In this document: positions 34,236 through 43,900 of the stretch, piece by piece | Position numbering within the stretch: position 1 is the first letter of the stretch | Layout of the letters: each line of letters starts with the position of its first letter | Source: Paraburkholderia bonniea | Lineage (GTDB): Bacteria; Pseudomonadota; Gammaproteobacteria; Burkholderiales; Burkholderiaceae | Direction: 5' to 3' | NCBI RefSeq assembly: GCF_009455625.1 | Contig: NZ_QPEQ01000002.1 | Span: 620,001-684,000 of the forward strand | DNA length: 64,000 nucleotides | The notes under the pieces: generated by a model | The model's input: only the letters and a program-made list of their open reading frames with translations | The model's database searches: none | Told to the model about the DNA's origin: nothing | Position numbers and translations under genes: made by a program

Positions 34236-35159
34236 ATGACTGATTCGACCTACGACGCCCAGGCTGTACGGACCTGGCTGCAAAACCTGCAAACGCAGAT
34301 CGCCGATGCCCTCGGTGCCTTCGACGGCACGCCATTCGCCAGCGACACCTGGCAGCGCGAGCCCGGCGAAAAACTGCGCGGTGGCGGCTGCACCCGGATT
34401 CTGGAAGGCGGCCAGTTTTTTGAGCGGGCGGGCATTGGGTTTTCTGATGTTGCAGGCGCGGCGCTTCCGGCTTCCGCCAGCGCGGCGCGGCCCCAACTGG
34501 CGGGACGCGGCTTCGAAGCCATGGGTGTGTCGCTGGTGCTGCATCCGCGCAACCCCTACTGCCCGACCGTGCACATGAACGTGCGTCTGCTGGTGGCAAC
34601 TCAGGCGGGAGCCGCGCCAATTTTCTGGTTTGGCGGCGGCATGGATCTCACGCCCTATTACCCCTACGAAGAAGACGCACGGCATTTTCATCAGGTATGC
34701 CGTGATGCGCTGCAGCCCTTTGGCGCGGATCTGTACCCTCGTTTCAAGCACGAATGCGATGAGTATTTCTATCTCAAGCATCGCCATGAAACCCGTGGCA
34801 TCGGCGGTATTTTCTTTGACGATTTTTCCGCGCCGGGCTTTGACGCCTCATTTGGCATGGTGCAAAGCGTCGGCAATGCGTTTCTTGAGGCGTACCTGCC
34901 AATCATCGAAAAACGGCGTCACGAGCCCTATGGCGAGGCTCAACGTGAATTTCAGGCGTACCGTCGCGGACGCTACGTCGAATTCAATCTGGTTTTTGAC
35001 CGTGGCACACTGTTTGGCCTGCAAAGCGGCGGACGCACCGAATCCATTCTGATGTCGATGCCCCCCACCGCCACCTGGCGCTATAACTGGCAACCGCAGC
35101 CCGGCACACCGGAAGCGCGTCTGTACAGCGACTTTCTCGTCCCACGCTCATGGGTCTAA
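34236..35159 (+). CDS. hemF: Oxygen-dependent coproporphyrinogen III oxidase
   Basis: Aerobic conversion of coproporphyrinogen III to protoporphyrinogen IX in heme synthesis. 307 residues; [72 protein letters not shown] and [13 protein letters not shown] are family signatures, and it ends [17 protein letters not shown]. Lies between purD and nadD on the same strand. Confidence 0.97.
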   Translation: MTDSTYDAQAVRTWLQNLQTQIADALGAFDGTPFASDTWQREPGEKLRGGGCTRILEGGQFFERAGIGFSDVAGAALPASASAARPQLAGRGFEAMGVSLVLHPRNPYCPTVHMNVRLLVATQAGAAPIFWFGGGMDLTPYYPYEEDARHFHQVCRDALQPFGADLYPRFKHECDEYFYLKHRHETRGIGGIFFDDFSAPGFDASFGMVQSVGNAFLEAYLPIIEKRRHEPYGEAQREFQAYRRGRYVEFNLVFDRGTLFGLQSGGRTESILMSMPPTATWRYNWQPQPGTPEARLYSDFLVPRSWV

Positions 35160-35184
35160 ACCACCCGCCCAGCATGGCCCGGCC

Positions 35185-35919
35185 ATGCTCCTGATGAAGG
35201 ACTCCGCCCTGAAGCCGAACCCTCAGCCTGCTGCGCTGCCTCGCCGGACCGGTCTGCTGGGTGGCACCTTCGACCCGATTCACGACGGCCATCTGGCGCT
35301 CGCCCGGCGTCTGACCGAGGTGCTGCGGCTGACCGAACTGGTGCTGCTGCCTGCGGGCCAGCCATGGCAAAAAGCGGGGGTAACCGCCGCTGAACATCGT
35401 CTGGCCATGACCCGCGCCGCCGCCAGCACGCTCACGCTACCTGGCGCCGCAGTACGCGTCGCCACCGACGAAATTGAACGCGACGGCCCCACATACACCG
35501 TCGACACCCTTCAGCGCTGGCGTGAACGTGAAGGCCATGACGCCTCGCTCACGCTGCTGATCGGCGCTGATCAGTTACTCCAGCTTGATACGTGGCACGC
35601 ATGGCGCGACATTTTCACGCTCGCTCATGTGTACGTCGCAGCGCGGCCTGGATTCGCGTTCGAGCGTGTTTCTGCCGCAGTCGCCGCCGAAATCGCCACG
35701 CGCGAGGCCAGCGCCGCAGTGCTGCAAAGCACCCGATGTGGTCACATGCTGCTCGACACCACGCTGGCATGCGAGATTTCAGCCACTGATATCCGTACCC
35801 GTTTGCGTCAGCCGCTTGGCTCAGGTGGCAACGACACCGCGAGGCAAAACGCTGCACTTCCTGTCCCTGCCGTTGTGCGGGCCTATATTTCTCAACATCA
35901 TCTGTACCCACCACAATAA
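35185..35919 (+). CDS. nadD: Nicotinate-nucleotide adenylyltransferase
   Basis: Adenylates nicotinate mononucleotide in NAD synthesis. The nucleotidyltransferase signature [17 protein letters not shown] lies near residues 31-47, and the second motif [12 protein letters not shown] near the C terminus. The 244-residue reading uses the ATG at 35185; an ATG three codons later is equally possible and neither has a clear ribosome site. It is 2 bp upstream of rsfS, forming a conserved nadD-rsfS-rlmH set. Confidence 0.94.
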   Translation: MLLMKDSALKPNPQPAALPRRTGLLGGTFDPIHDGHLALARRLTEVLRLTELVLLPAGQPWQKAGVTAAEHRLAMTRAAASTLTLPGAAVRVATDEIERDGPTYTVDTLQRWREREGHDASLTLLIGADQLLQLDTWHAWRDIFTLAHVYVAARPGFAFERVSAAVAAEIATREASAAVLQSTRCGHMLLDTTLACEISATDIRTRLRQPLGSGGNDTARQNAALPVPAVVRAYISQHHLYPPQ

Positions 35920-35921
35920 TC

Positions 35922-36380
35922 ATGGACATTCGCAAACTACAACGCGCCATCGTCGACGCTCTCGAAGACGTGAAAGCGCAGGACATCAAGGTGTTCAACA
36001 CCAGCCATCTCACCTCGCTGTTCGACCGCGTGATCGTCGCCAGCGGCACCTCGAACCGCCAGACTAAAGCACTCGCCTCCAGCGTAAGCAGCACCGTCAA
36101 GGAGCAAGGCGGCGAAGTCATCAGCATCGAAGGCGAAGACGTGGGCGAATGGGTGCTGGTCGATTGCGGCGACGCCGTGGTCCACATCATGCAACCCGCC
36201 TTGCGCCAGTACTACAACCTCGAAGAAATCTGGGGCGACAAGCCGGTGCGGATCAAGCTGACGGAATCCAGCCCGTTTAGCGGTGCCCGCGCCAGCGAGC
36301 CCCTTGACGACGAAGAAGAAGACGAGGCCCCTGCGGCATCCGCCAAACCCGCTCGCAAAACTCCGGCACGCCGCCGTTAA
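35922..36380 (+). CDS. rsfS: Ribosomal silencing factor RsfS
   Basis: Binds L14 of the large ribosomal subunit and blocks subunit joining in stationary phase or starvation. 152 residues; the conserved core DVKAQDIKVFNTSHLTSLFDRVIVASGTSNRQTKALA and GEDVGEWVLVDCGDAVVHIMQPALRQYYNLEEIWGD is complete. A ~35-residue tail follows, acidic then Lys/Arg/Pro-rich, not needed in other members. Next to nadD and rlmH. Confidence 0.95.
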   Translation: MDIRKLQRAIVDALEDVKAQDIKVFNTSHLTSLFDRVIVASGTSNRQTKALASSVSSTVKEQGGEVISIEGEDVGEWVLVDCGDAVVHIMQPALRQYYNLEEIWGDKPVRIKLTESSPFSGARASEPLDDEEEDEAPAASAKPARKTPARRR

Positions 36381-36381
36381 A

Positions 36382-36432
36382 CGAGCTCTAAACGGGCTTT
36401 AACGGGGCTTTAAATGAGCTCTAAGCGGGTAT
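36382..36432 (+). repeat. Degenerate 11-12 bp tandem repeats in the rsfS-rlmH spacer
   Basis: Units of the type CGGGCTTTAAA or CGAGCTCTAAA recur four or five times between the rsfS stop and the rlmH start. No structure or function is evident. Confidence 0.6.
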
Positions 36433-36469
36433 TACCCATCATGCCTCGCACCTCCATCTGGAACCCGCG

Positions 36470-36940
36470 ATGAAGCTGCATATCCTCGCCGTCGGCCACA
36501 AGATGCCTGGCTGGATCGCTACCGGCTTCGACGAATACGTCAAACGCATGCCGCCGGAACTACGCATCGAACTGCGCGAGATCAAGCCAGAACCCCGTTC
36601 GGCCGGCCGCCCGGCTGAAAGCGTGATGGCCGCCGAACGGCAGAAAATCGAAGCCGTGTTGCCCAGGCACGCGCGCGTCATCGCGCTGGACGAGCACGGC
36701 CGCGACTGGACCACGATGCAACTGGCCAGCGCGCTGCCTGAGTGGCAGCAAGACGGGCGTGATGTGGCGTTTCTGATTGGCGGTGCCGATGGGCTCGATG
36801 CCCAGTTGAAAGCCCGCGCCAGCATGCTGCTGCGGGTCTCCAGCCTGACCTTGCCGCATGCGATGGTGCGCGTGCTGCTGGCCGAACAGTTGTATCGCGC
36901 GTGGAGCATCACGCAAAGCCATCCTTATCACCGCGTGTAG
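36470..36940 (+). CDS. rlmH: 23S rRNA (pseudouridine-1915-N3)-methyltransferase RlmH
   Basis: A SPOUT-class methyltransferase acting on assembled ribosomes. 156 residues; [28 protein letters not shown] at the start, the knot region [20 protein letters not shown] and [17 protein letters not shown], and the ending [20 protein letters not shown]...HPYHR are conserved. Located in the nadD-rsfS-rlmH-maf-rng order usual for Burkholderiaceae. Confidence 0.97.
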   Translation: MKLHILAVGHKMPGWIATGFDEYVKRMPPELRIELREIKPEPRSAGRPAESVMAAERQKIEAVLPRHARVIALDEHGRDWTTMQLASALPEWQQDGRDVAFLIGGADGLDAQLKARASMLLRVSSLTLPHAMVRVLLAEQLYRAWSITQSHPYHRV

Positions 36941-37065
36941 AAGTAAGTTCGCAGCTCGCAGGCTCCCCCCCAGAGTGCATGCGCGCTCATCACGGCGTGA
37001 CCGTTACCGGCCATGCACACCGCGCGCTCAAGCAGCACTACCCGGATCAACCAGGAGATTCGTTC

Positions 37066-37713
37066 ATGCCTTTGCCTGCCATCGCAGCAACCGCTGCGCT
37101 TGCGTTGCATCCATTCATCTATCTCGCCTCACAAAGCCCGCGCCGCCAGGAACTCCTGCAACAGCTTGGCGTGCGCTACACGTTGCTCTTGCCACGCCCC
37201 GATGAAGACGCCGAAGCGCTCGAAGCAGAGCAGCCAGGCGAGCTTGCAGCCGCCTACGTGCAACGCGTTTGCCTCGCCAAAGCACAAGCCGCACGAGCGC
37301 GCCTGGTGGCCAGCGGCAACCCCAACGCCCCGGTGCTGGTGGCTGACACCACCGTCACCCTTGACGATGCGATCCTCGGCAAGCCCACGGATGCCGACCA
37401 TGCGCTAACGATGCTTAGCCAGCTCGCCGGACGTGAGCACGAAGTCCTAACCGCGCTCACGGTGGTCGATGACACCGGCGTAGTACAACCAGTGCAGCTG
37501 TCACGCTCACGCGTGCGCCTGGCCGCCGTGTCAACCGACGTGCTGCAACGTTACATCGAGACCGGTGAGCCTTTCGGCAAGGCAGGCGCATACGGCATCC
37601 AGGGACGCGCAGCGGCCTTTATCGAGCATATTGAAGGGTCTTACTCGGGTATCATGGGCTTACCGCTGTTCGAAACTTCCGCCCTCCTGCGTGCAACGCG
37701 CATCGACTTCTAA
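37066..37713 (+). CDS. Maf-like nucleotide pyrophosphatase
   Basis: A nucleoside triphosphate pyrophosphatase that removes non-canonical or modified nucleotides. 215 residues from an ATG with AGGAG eight bases upstream (an earlier in-frame ATG overlaps rlmH and is rejected). Maf signatures: [60 protein letters not shown], and [37 protein letters not shown]. Directly upstream of rng. Confidence 0.95.
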   Translation: MPLPAIAATAALALHPFIYLASQSPRRQELLQQLGVRYTLLLPRPDEDAEALEAEQPGELAAAYVQRVCLAKAQAARARLVASGNPNAPVLVADTTVTLDDAILGKPTDADHALTMLSQLAGREHEVLTALTVVDDTGVVQPVQLSRSRVRLAAVSTDVLQRYIETGEPFGKAGAYGIQGRAAAFIEHIEGSYSGIMGLPLFETSALLRATRIDF

Positions 37714-37723
37714 AAACAATCCC

Positions 37724-39193
37724 ATGAATGAAGAAATCCTGATTAATGTCACGCCCCAGGAAACGCGCGTCGCGTTTGTCCAGCAAGGGGCCGTCCAGGA
37801 GCTTCACGTCGAGCGCACGCTGTCGCGTGGCCGCGTCGGCAATGTGTATCTCGGCAAAGTCGTACGCGTACTGCCTGGCATGCAGTCTGCGTTCATTGAT
37901 ATCGGCCTTGAGCGCGCCGCTTTTTTGCACGTGGCCGATATCTGGCATCCACGCACTTCCGGTGAAGCCCACTCGTCCAGCCCGGTTCAACCGATTGAAA
38001 AAATTGTTTTCGAAGGCCAGGCGCTGATGGTTCAGGTCGTGAAAGACCCGATCGGCACCAAGGGCGCGCGGCTATCAACCCAGATCAGCATCGCGGGCCG
38101 CACGCTGGTGTATCTGCCGCAAGAGCCACACATCGGCATCTCGCAGAAAATCGAAAGCGAAGCCGAACGCGAAGCGATCCGCGCCCGGCTCACAGCCTTG
38201 CTGCCCGCCGACGAAAAAGGCGGCTACATCGTGCGCACCATTGCCGAAGATGCGAGCAGCGAAGAGCTCGCCGGTGACGTCGCGTATCTGCGCACCACCT
38301 GGGCCACGATCCAGGCTCAGGCGCAGCGCATGCCGCCAACCAGCCTGCTGCACCAGGACCTGAACCTGGCGCAACGCGTGCTACGCGATTTCGTCACTGA
38401 CGAAACCACCCGCATTCAGGTGGATTCGCGTGAAACCTTCCAGATGCTGTCCGACTTTGCGCTCCAGTTCACCCCGGCAGTAGCATCACGCCTGCACCAT
38501 TACGCGGGCGAGCGACCCTTGTTCGATCTCTACAGCATCGAAGCCGAAATCCAGCGAGCGCTCTCGCGGCGGGTCGATCTGAAATCGGGCGGCTACCTCG
38601 TGATCGACCAGACCGAAGCGATGACCACCATTGACGTCAACACGGGCGGCTATGTTGGCGCACGCAATTTCGATGACACGATCTTTAAGACCAACCTGGA
38701 AGCTGCGCACACGATTGCGCGCCAGTTGCGGCTGCGCAACCTAGGCGGCGTCATCATCATCGACTTCATTGATATGGAGAACACCGAGCATCGTGAGCAA
38801 GTGTTGGGTGAGCTGAAAAAAGCGCTGTCGCGCGACCGCACGCGGGTCACGGTCAATACGTTCTCGCAGTTGGGGCTGGTGGAAATGACGCGCAAACGCA
38901 CGCGTGAATCGCTCGCCCATGTGCTATGCGAGCCCTGCCCGGTATGCCAGGGCAAAGGGCAGGTCAAGACAGCGCGTACCGTCTGCTATGACGTGCTGCG
39001 CGAAATTCTGCGCGAATCGCGCCAGTTCAATCCGCGCGAGTTCCGGGTGGTCGCATCACAGCAGGTAGTGGATCTGTTTCTTGAAGAAGAATCACAGCAT
39101 CTGGCCATGCTAATTGACTTTATTGGCAAGCCGATATCGTTGCAGGTTGAATCGAATTTAAGTCAGGAGCAATACGACATTGTTTTGATGTAA
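37724..39193 (+). CDS. rng: Ribonuclease G
   Basis: An endoribonuclease of the RNase E/G family that matures 16S rRNA 5' ends and degrades mRNA. 489 residues, the RNase G length without the RNase E scaffold. The S1 domain lies around residues 35-125 (GNVYLGKVVRVLPGMQSAFIDIGLERAAFLHV). Catalytic acids sit in TTIDVNTGGYVG and IIIDFIDM, and the zinc-link pair in CEPCPVCQGKG. Starts 11 bp after the maf stop. Confidence 0.96.
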   Translation: MNEEILINVTPQETRVAFVQQGAVQELHVERTLSRGRVGNVYLGKVVRVLPGMQSAFIDIGLERAAFLHVADIWHPRTSGEAHSSSPVQPIEKIVFEGQALMVQVVKDPIGTKGARLSTQISIAGRTLVYLPQEPHIGISQKIESEAEREAIRARLTALLPADEKGGYIVRTIAEDASSEELAGDVAYLRTTWATIQAQAQRMPPTSLLHQDLNLAQRVLRDFVTDETTRIQVDSRETFQMLSDFALQFTPAVASRLHHYAGERPLFDLYSIEAEIQRALSRRVDLKSGGYLVIDQTEAMTTIDVNTGGYVGARNFDDTIFKTNLEAAHTIARQLRLRNLGGVIIIDFIDMENTEHREQVLGELKKALSRDRTRVTVNTFSQLGLVEMTRKRTRESLAHVLCEPCPVCQGKGQVKTARTVCYDVLREILRESRQFNPREFRVVASQQVVDLFLEEESQHLAMLIDFIGKPISLQVESNLSQEQYDIVLM

Positions 39194-39268
39194 ATGGCGC
39201 AATCTTTAGCAGAAAAGCCTTTCGTACTCGTGTTGGCGTAAGAAGACCATTCTAAATAGGAGAGGAAA

Positions 39269-40024
39269 ATGAAACTGTTATGTGCCCTTCTTGTCTGCAT
39301 TCCGGCAGTTTGCGCAGCCGACAATCTTCAAGTTGAAGACCAGCGGCCCAACGATTTTGTGAACCTGAATACGATCGCGCCAGAAATTCAATACGATTTA
39401 CGCTATTTTACGGACCATAATTTCGTCGGCCGAAGGATTGAGGGTTATGACGCCCCGGTTTGTCTGCTAACGAATCAGGCTGCACAAGCGCTCAAATCCG
39501 TTCAAGACCGCTTATTGCCAATGGGGCTTACGCTGAAGGTCTACGATTGTTACCGCCCGCAAAATGCTGTCGACGACTTTGCCAAGTGGGCAAAAAATCT
39601 CAGCAGCACAAAGATGCGCACAGAGTTCTATCCCGAAGTCAAAAAAGACCGGCTATTTAGTGATGGTTATATCGCTTACCGCTCGGGGCACAGCCGTGGC
39701 AGCACCATGGACCTGACGATTGTTCCGGTAGGCAGCCAAATTCCCGCATATGACCCCAAACGCAAGCAGGTTAGTTGCACGTCACCCGCATCGCAACGTA
39801 CGCCGGACAACAGCCTGGACTTCGGGGCCGGCTTTGATTGTTTTAGTCCGCTTTCGCACCCCGATTCACAAGTGGTTTCGCCGCAGCAAAGAGCCAATCG
39901 TCTGCTTTTGCAAAGTCTGATGGTACAGGCGGGTTTTAAGCCGCTGGATACCGAATGGTGGCACTTCACCCTTGCCAAAGAACCTTACCCCGACACCTAC
40001 TTTAATTTCCCAGTTGCAAATTGA
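39269..40024 (+). CDS. Periplasmic D-Ala-D-Ala dipeptidase (VanX/DdpX family, peptidase M15D)
   Basis: 251 residues with a signal peptide (MKLLCALLVCIPAVCA). The M15D zinc peptidase residues are all present: H141 and D148 in SGHSRGSTMDLTIV, E229 and H232 in EWWHF, and the substrate-binding R96 in DCYRPQNA. Relatives cleave D-alanyl-D-alanine dipeptide; periplasmic ones in Gram-negatives probably recycle wall-derived dipeptide. AGGAGAGG precedes the ATG. The gene is AT-richer than its neighbours and is followed by its own terminator; there are no van regulatory or ligase genes, so glycopeptide resistance is not implied. Confidence 0.92.
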   Translation: MKLLCALLVCIPAVCAADNLQVEDQRPNDFVNLNTIAPEIQYDLRYFTDHNFVGRRIEGYDAPVCLLTNQAAQALKSVQDRLLPMGLTLKVYDCYRPQNAVDDFAKWAKNLSSTKMRTEFYPEVKKDRLFSDGYIAYRSGHSRGSTMDLTIVPVGSQIPAYDPKRKQVSCTSPASQRTPDNSLDFGAGFDCFSPLSHPDSQVVSPQQRANRLLLQSLMVQAGFKPLDTEWWHFTLAKEPYPDTYFNFPVAN

Positions 40025-40046
40025 GTGTCTCCGGCACGCTTCGTCA

Positions 40047-40072
40047 AAATGCGCCGCAACCGGCGCATTTTT
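40047..40072 (+). terminator. Terminator after the dipeptidase gene
   Basis: Perfect 9-bp stem AAATGCGCC-N6-GGCGCATTT (40047-40070) that runs into five Ts (40068-40072). Confidence 0.8.
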
Positions 40073-40116
40073 GCAACCACATCAAGATCGGCATTTTTCT
40101 AGTCGCTGACGGAACG

Positions 40117-40169
40117 CAAAGATTCACTGCGTTACTTAACGCGCAGCGCTGTAACTGGGTGAATCTTTG
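40117..40169. repeat. 53-bp interrupted palindrome
   Basis: Outer arms CAAAGATTCAC / GTGAATCTTTG (11 bp perfect) and inner arms GTTAC / GTAAC at matching distances (3 nt each side) enclose a 15-nt centre that includes AGCGCT. No T tract. It could be a cruciform operator, a protein-binding site or a stem left by a small mobile repeat. Confidence 0.7.
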
Positions 40170-40372
40170 ATCTCAAGCCCCATACGCATCATGGTTATGG
40201 GGGAATTTCCCTGGGCTATTTGCGTAGTGACACCGCTAATCAAAATAAAACTACGTTTGGCATATCGAATGGTCATGAAAGATTTTCGGGAACGATTTCG
40301 TTAAAAATTAACGTTATTGATATTAGGTCATTGATTTTTAATTCACGTACAAATCATCAACTGGAGGTTATC

Positions 40373-40750
40373 TTGCCTGCTGCCCTTGCTAGAACAGCGA
40401 GACATCACTTTCTGTCGCTCGTCGTCGCTGGTTCAAGTTTGATGTTGCTTGCCCCAGGCGCTTACGCAGCCAGCTTCGATTGCACTCGGGCCACAACGCC
40501 AGACGAGAAAGCGATCTGCGACTCAAGGCCACTCAGCGAGCTGGATGTGGAAATGTCCGTACGCTATGAAATGTTGACCGGCCTGGTCGCTATGGGGGCT
40601 AGAGGCATGATGCAAGATGAACAAGCCACATGGCTAAACACAAGACGGAAGTGTCGCAGCAATCAAGTTTGTCTTTTTAACGCATACCACCAGCGCATTC
40701 AGAAGTTGAAGGCGGAGTATGCGCAAATCGCAAGCCGTGGCCCGTTTTGA
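40373..40750 (+). CDS. Periplasmic LprI-like protein (DUF1311)
   Basis: A 125-residue exported protein. The best start is a TTG with GGAGG five bases upstream; it opens a signal peptide (HHFLSLVVAGSSLMLLAPGAYAA). The mature part has the Cys pattern of LprI/DUF1311: FDCTRATTPDEKAICDSRPLSELD, then ATWLNTRRKCRSNQVCLFNAYHQRIQKL, with four cysteines likely forming two disulphides. Some members inhibit lysozyme. The frame is open for 51 more codons upstream in AT-rich DNA without signal or homology. It is next to the dipeptidase gene and both are unusual in composition. Confidence 0.85.
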   Translation: MPAALARTARHHFLSLVVAGSSLMLLAPGAYAASFDCTRATTPDEKAICDSRPLSELDVEMSVRYEMLTGLVAMGARGMMQDEQATWLNTRRKCRSNQVCLFNAYHQRIQKLKAEYAQIASRGPF

Positions 40751-40904
40751 TTAGCGCCGGATGAGCAAAGGGTGACAGCGTGTGTGCCGGTGCCAGTAGC
40801 GACTGCTTTGCGCAGGCTTGTCCATACCAGCTTCGACACCGGAGCCGGAAATGCCAGCACACTCGACAGCACGAACGCACAGCCTAAAAGAGACCAGCAT
40901 GAAC

Positions 40905-40928
40905 CAGCCAACCCGCGAAGGTTGGCTG
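40905..40928. terminator. Hairpin between the LprI-like and autotransporter genes
   Basis: Perfect 9-bp stem CAGCCAACC-N6-GGTTGGCTG between convergent genes. T runs are absent, so it is a candidate only. Confidence 0.45.
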
Positions 40929-40941
40929 CTTACGTTGGCAC

Positions 40942-40995
40942 CTGTTTTTAAAACCCGGTATTTAAAACTGGCTTTTAAAACCAGCGTTAAAACCG
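40942..40995 (-). repeat. TTTTAAAA-rich repeats at the autotransporter 3' end
   Basis: Four degenerate 13-15 bp units containing TTTAAAAC overlap the last codons and stop of the autotransporter gene. On the minus strand CTGG-N9-CCAG followed by TTTT (40964-40984) could act as its terminator. Confidence 0.5.
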
Positions 40996-43900
40996 ATAAG
41001 TCAGCCCCAGCCTGAATGCCTGGCCCGATACGTTCCCGGTATGAATCAGCGTGTCGTAACCCGCGTTCAGGTCGAGCATCTTGCGCAGCGGCAGCTTCAC
41101 ACCTAATCCGGCGCTCAACATGCCGCGCGACGAAGCCGCACCAGGCGCGATAAAACCCGTGCCATCGGCCGCAGTCACCGCCACCGAGCGTGAAGGATCA
41201 AGCGTTTCATAGGCATAGCCCAGCCGCACTTCCACCAGCCCTGGCCGCTCGCCCAGCAACATGAACGGATAGCCCGCGCTCACGCCCACATAAGGCTGTA
41301 GGCTTTTCAGGTTTTGCATGCCGACCATGAGATTTTGTCCGGTCGGGCCGGACTCATCGAAGGCGTGCCCATGGAAGTACTGATAACGCAAGCCAACCCG
41401 CGGCGTCACGATCAGCGGGCCGACGCTCAATGGCAAGCTGACCTGCGCGCCGATATGCATCTCGTCGCCCTGACTATCGCCATCGGCATTGCCAAAGCCG
41501 CCAAAGTTGCGGCTCGACGAGAGAAAGTCGTGAGCATAGCCAAAGGTTCCCGCAACATCCACCGGCCCGAGTGAGCGGCCGCCATAGCCCGCCACACGCA
41601 GCGTATCGATCTTGCCGCTGCTGCCGGTTTGCTGTTCCGTCACATCGGCATGGCTATAACCCGCAGCCACGCCAACTGTCCACGCATTGACTTGACGATC
41701 AATGCCCGCGAGAAACCCATAGCGGCGATCGGTATAACCCGGCGCGCCACTATTGCCGCCCACTTGCGCGATTGCGCCGGTGGTTTGCACCCAGGCATGA
41801 CGGCCCATAGGCAGGCAACCAGCATCACGGGCGCTGGCATCCGTGCATAGCCGGCTCAAGCGCTCCAGCAACAGATCGTTGACCTGCTGGCCCTCGCGCA
41901 TCGCGGCTGAGCCGAGTGCGCCAAACAACGTGGCATTGGTCGGTGCGACCACTACCGGCCCCGTCGGCGTACCGGGCGGATTGGGATCCACTGGCTGGTT
42001 CGGATCTACTGGCTGGTTCGGATCCACTGGCTGGTTCGGATCCACTGGCGGCATCGGCTCGCCTAACGACAGCACCACCCCTGACTGACTCAGATTGACG
42101 CTGCGCTTGAGGTTTTGCGGCTCGCTGCCGTTCGTCGTGACGTTGCTGAAATCGCCGCTCAACCCCTGTGAGCGGACGATCTGATAACTGATCGCGCGAT
42201 AGGTGCCCGGCGCATAGAGCAAGGAAAGCGTGCCACCCAGCGTCGCTGAGCCGCCCACCTTGAGTTGCGATGCGCTCGTCGGGCTCACGTCGATCTGCAA
42301 GGTGCTGCTTGCACCCTGCTGATAACTGCCCCCCACCGAGAGCGTGCCAGTCGGACTGCCCGGCCAGACCATACCCTCGTTCAGCACCGAGCCACCCACA
42401 GCGCCATAACCGCGTAATGTCCCCGCAGCGCTCACCGTGACATCGCCCGCTGTACTGGCGTTCAGATGGGCGATGTCGCCGATGGTCAGCATGCCCTGCG
42501 CGACGTTTGTGCCACCGGTATAGGTATTGATGCCATTGAGCGTCAGCGCGCCGCTGCCCATCTTGAGCAGCGCGCCGCCGCTGCCGCCCGCCTCACCGCC
42601 ATCGCTGATCGCGCCATTGATCACATCGTTGCGGTTCAGCCCCCCCAGCATCAGCACGCGATTTCCCAGCGCCACCGAACCCTCGCCCGAGAGCGACCCG
42701 ATCGCCGTGCCGCCGGCTGTCAGCGAACTGATATCCACCCAGCCGCCCTTGTTGTTACTGAGCGTCGCGTCTGATGCCTGTGCTGTGTCCGCCAGGATCA
42801 ACCGGCCCTGGTCATTGACGCTCAGGTGCGCGTCGCCCGCTGTGCTCTGGTCAGCGAAGACCGTCCGCCCTCTCTCGCCCGTGGTAATGGTCAGGCCATT
42901 CGCCCGGCTATCGCCCACGAAGCGCAAAATCGCGGCGGACGAGGTGGACGACGCCGTCACATTCACTGCATTCACACCACCGCTTCCCACCCCGAGCCCT
43001 TGATCGCGGCTGTCGACAGTCAGCGTCCCGGCGCTGACCGACGTGCCGCCCTCGTAGCTGTTCTTCCCCGTCAGATAGAGCTCGCCGTTCCCTGTTTTGC
43101 TCAGCATGCCCGTGCCGCTAATCACGCCATTCCAGCCAAGCGTGCCTGCCGCGGTGTCGATCGTGCCGCCCGGGCCATTGAGTTGCAGCGCGCGCTCTGT
43201 CGAGAACCCGCTCAATGCCCTCAAGCTGCCGCCGTTGAAGATCACGCCGCCAGCCGTCCCACCCGCCGGACCCGTCTCGCCAAGGTTGTTATCTGCGCTG
43301 ATCTCAAGCATGCCGCCGCCAAGCACCGTGCCGCCGCCATAGGTGTTGGCCCCAGACAGCGTCAGCGTGCCCGCACCCGTCTTGGTCAGGGTGCCAATGC
43401 CCGAAATCATGCCGTTAGCCGTGAGCGTGCTACCCAGGTTGGTGTCGAATGTGCCGCCACTGCCTTGCAACGTGATCGCGCGCGCTGTCCCGATGCTGGC
43501 GCTGGTGCTGAGCGTGCCGCCATTGAAAGTCAACATGCCGAGCGCGCTGCCGAGGTTGTTGTCGGCGCTGATCGACACCGTGCCCGCTTGCAGCACCGTA
43601 CCGCCGCTATAGAGGTTCGCCCCCGACAATGTCAGCGTGCCCGCGCCGGTCTTGGTCAGGCTGCCTTCGCCCGAGATCGTGCCACTGGCCGTGAGCGTGC
43701 TATCCGGGTTGGTGTCGAATGTGCCGTTTTTCGACGTGATGGCGATCGCGCGTGCCATCTCGATGCTGGCGCTGGTGTTGAGCGTGCCACCATTGAAAGT
43801 CAGCGTGCCCGAATCCGCGCCCAGGCTGCCATTGCGGCTAATCGACAGCGTGCCGGCGTTCAAGGTCCAGGGCGTCACCTCAGTGGCAGTGGTATCACCG

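Noticed and set aside
39269..40024. Glycopeptide-resistance (van) cluster
   Set aside because: Only the dipeptidase is present; no VanH, ligase or two-component genes adjoin it, and the protein has a signal peptide, unlike resistance VanX.
41984..42055. Regular repeats considered as a possible CRISPR-like array
   Set aside because: Units are contiguous 18-bp coding repeats without spacers.
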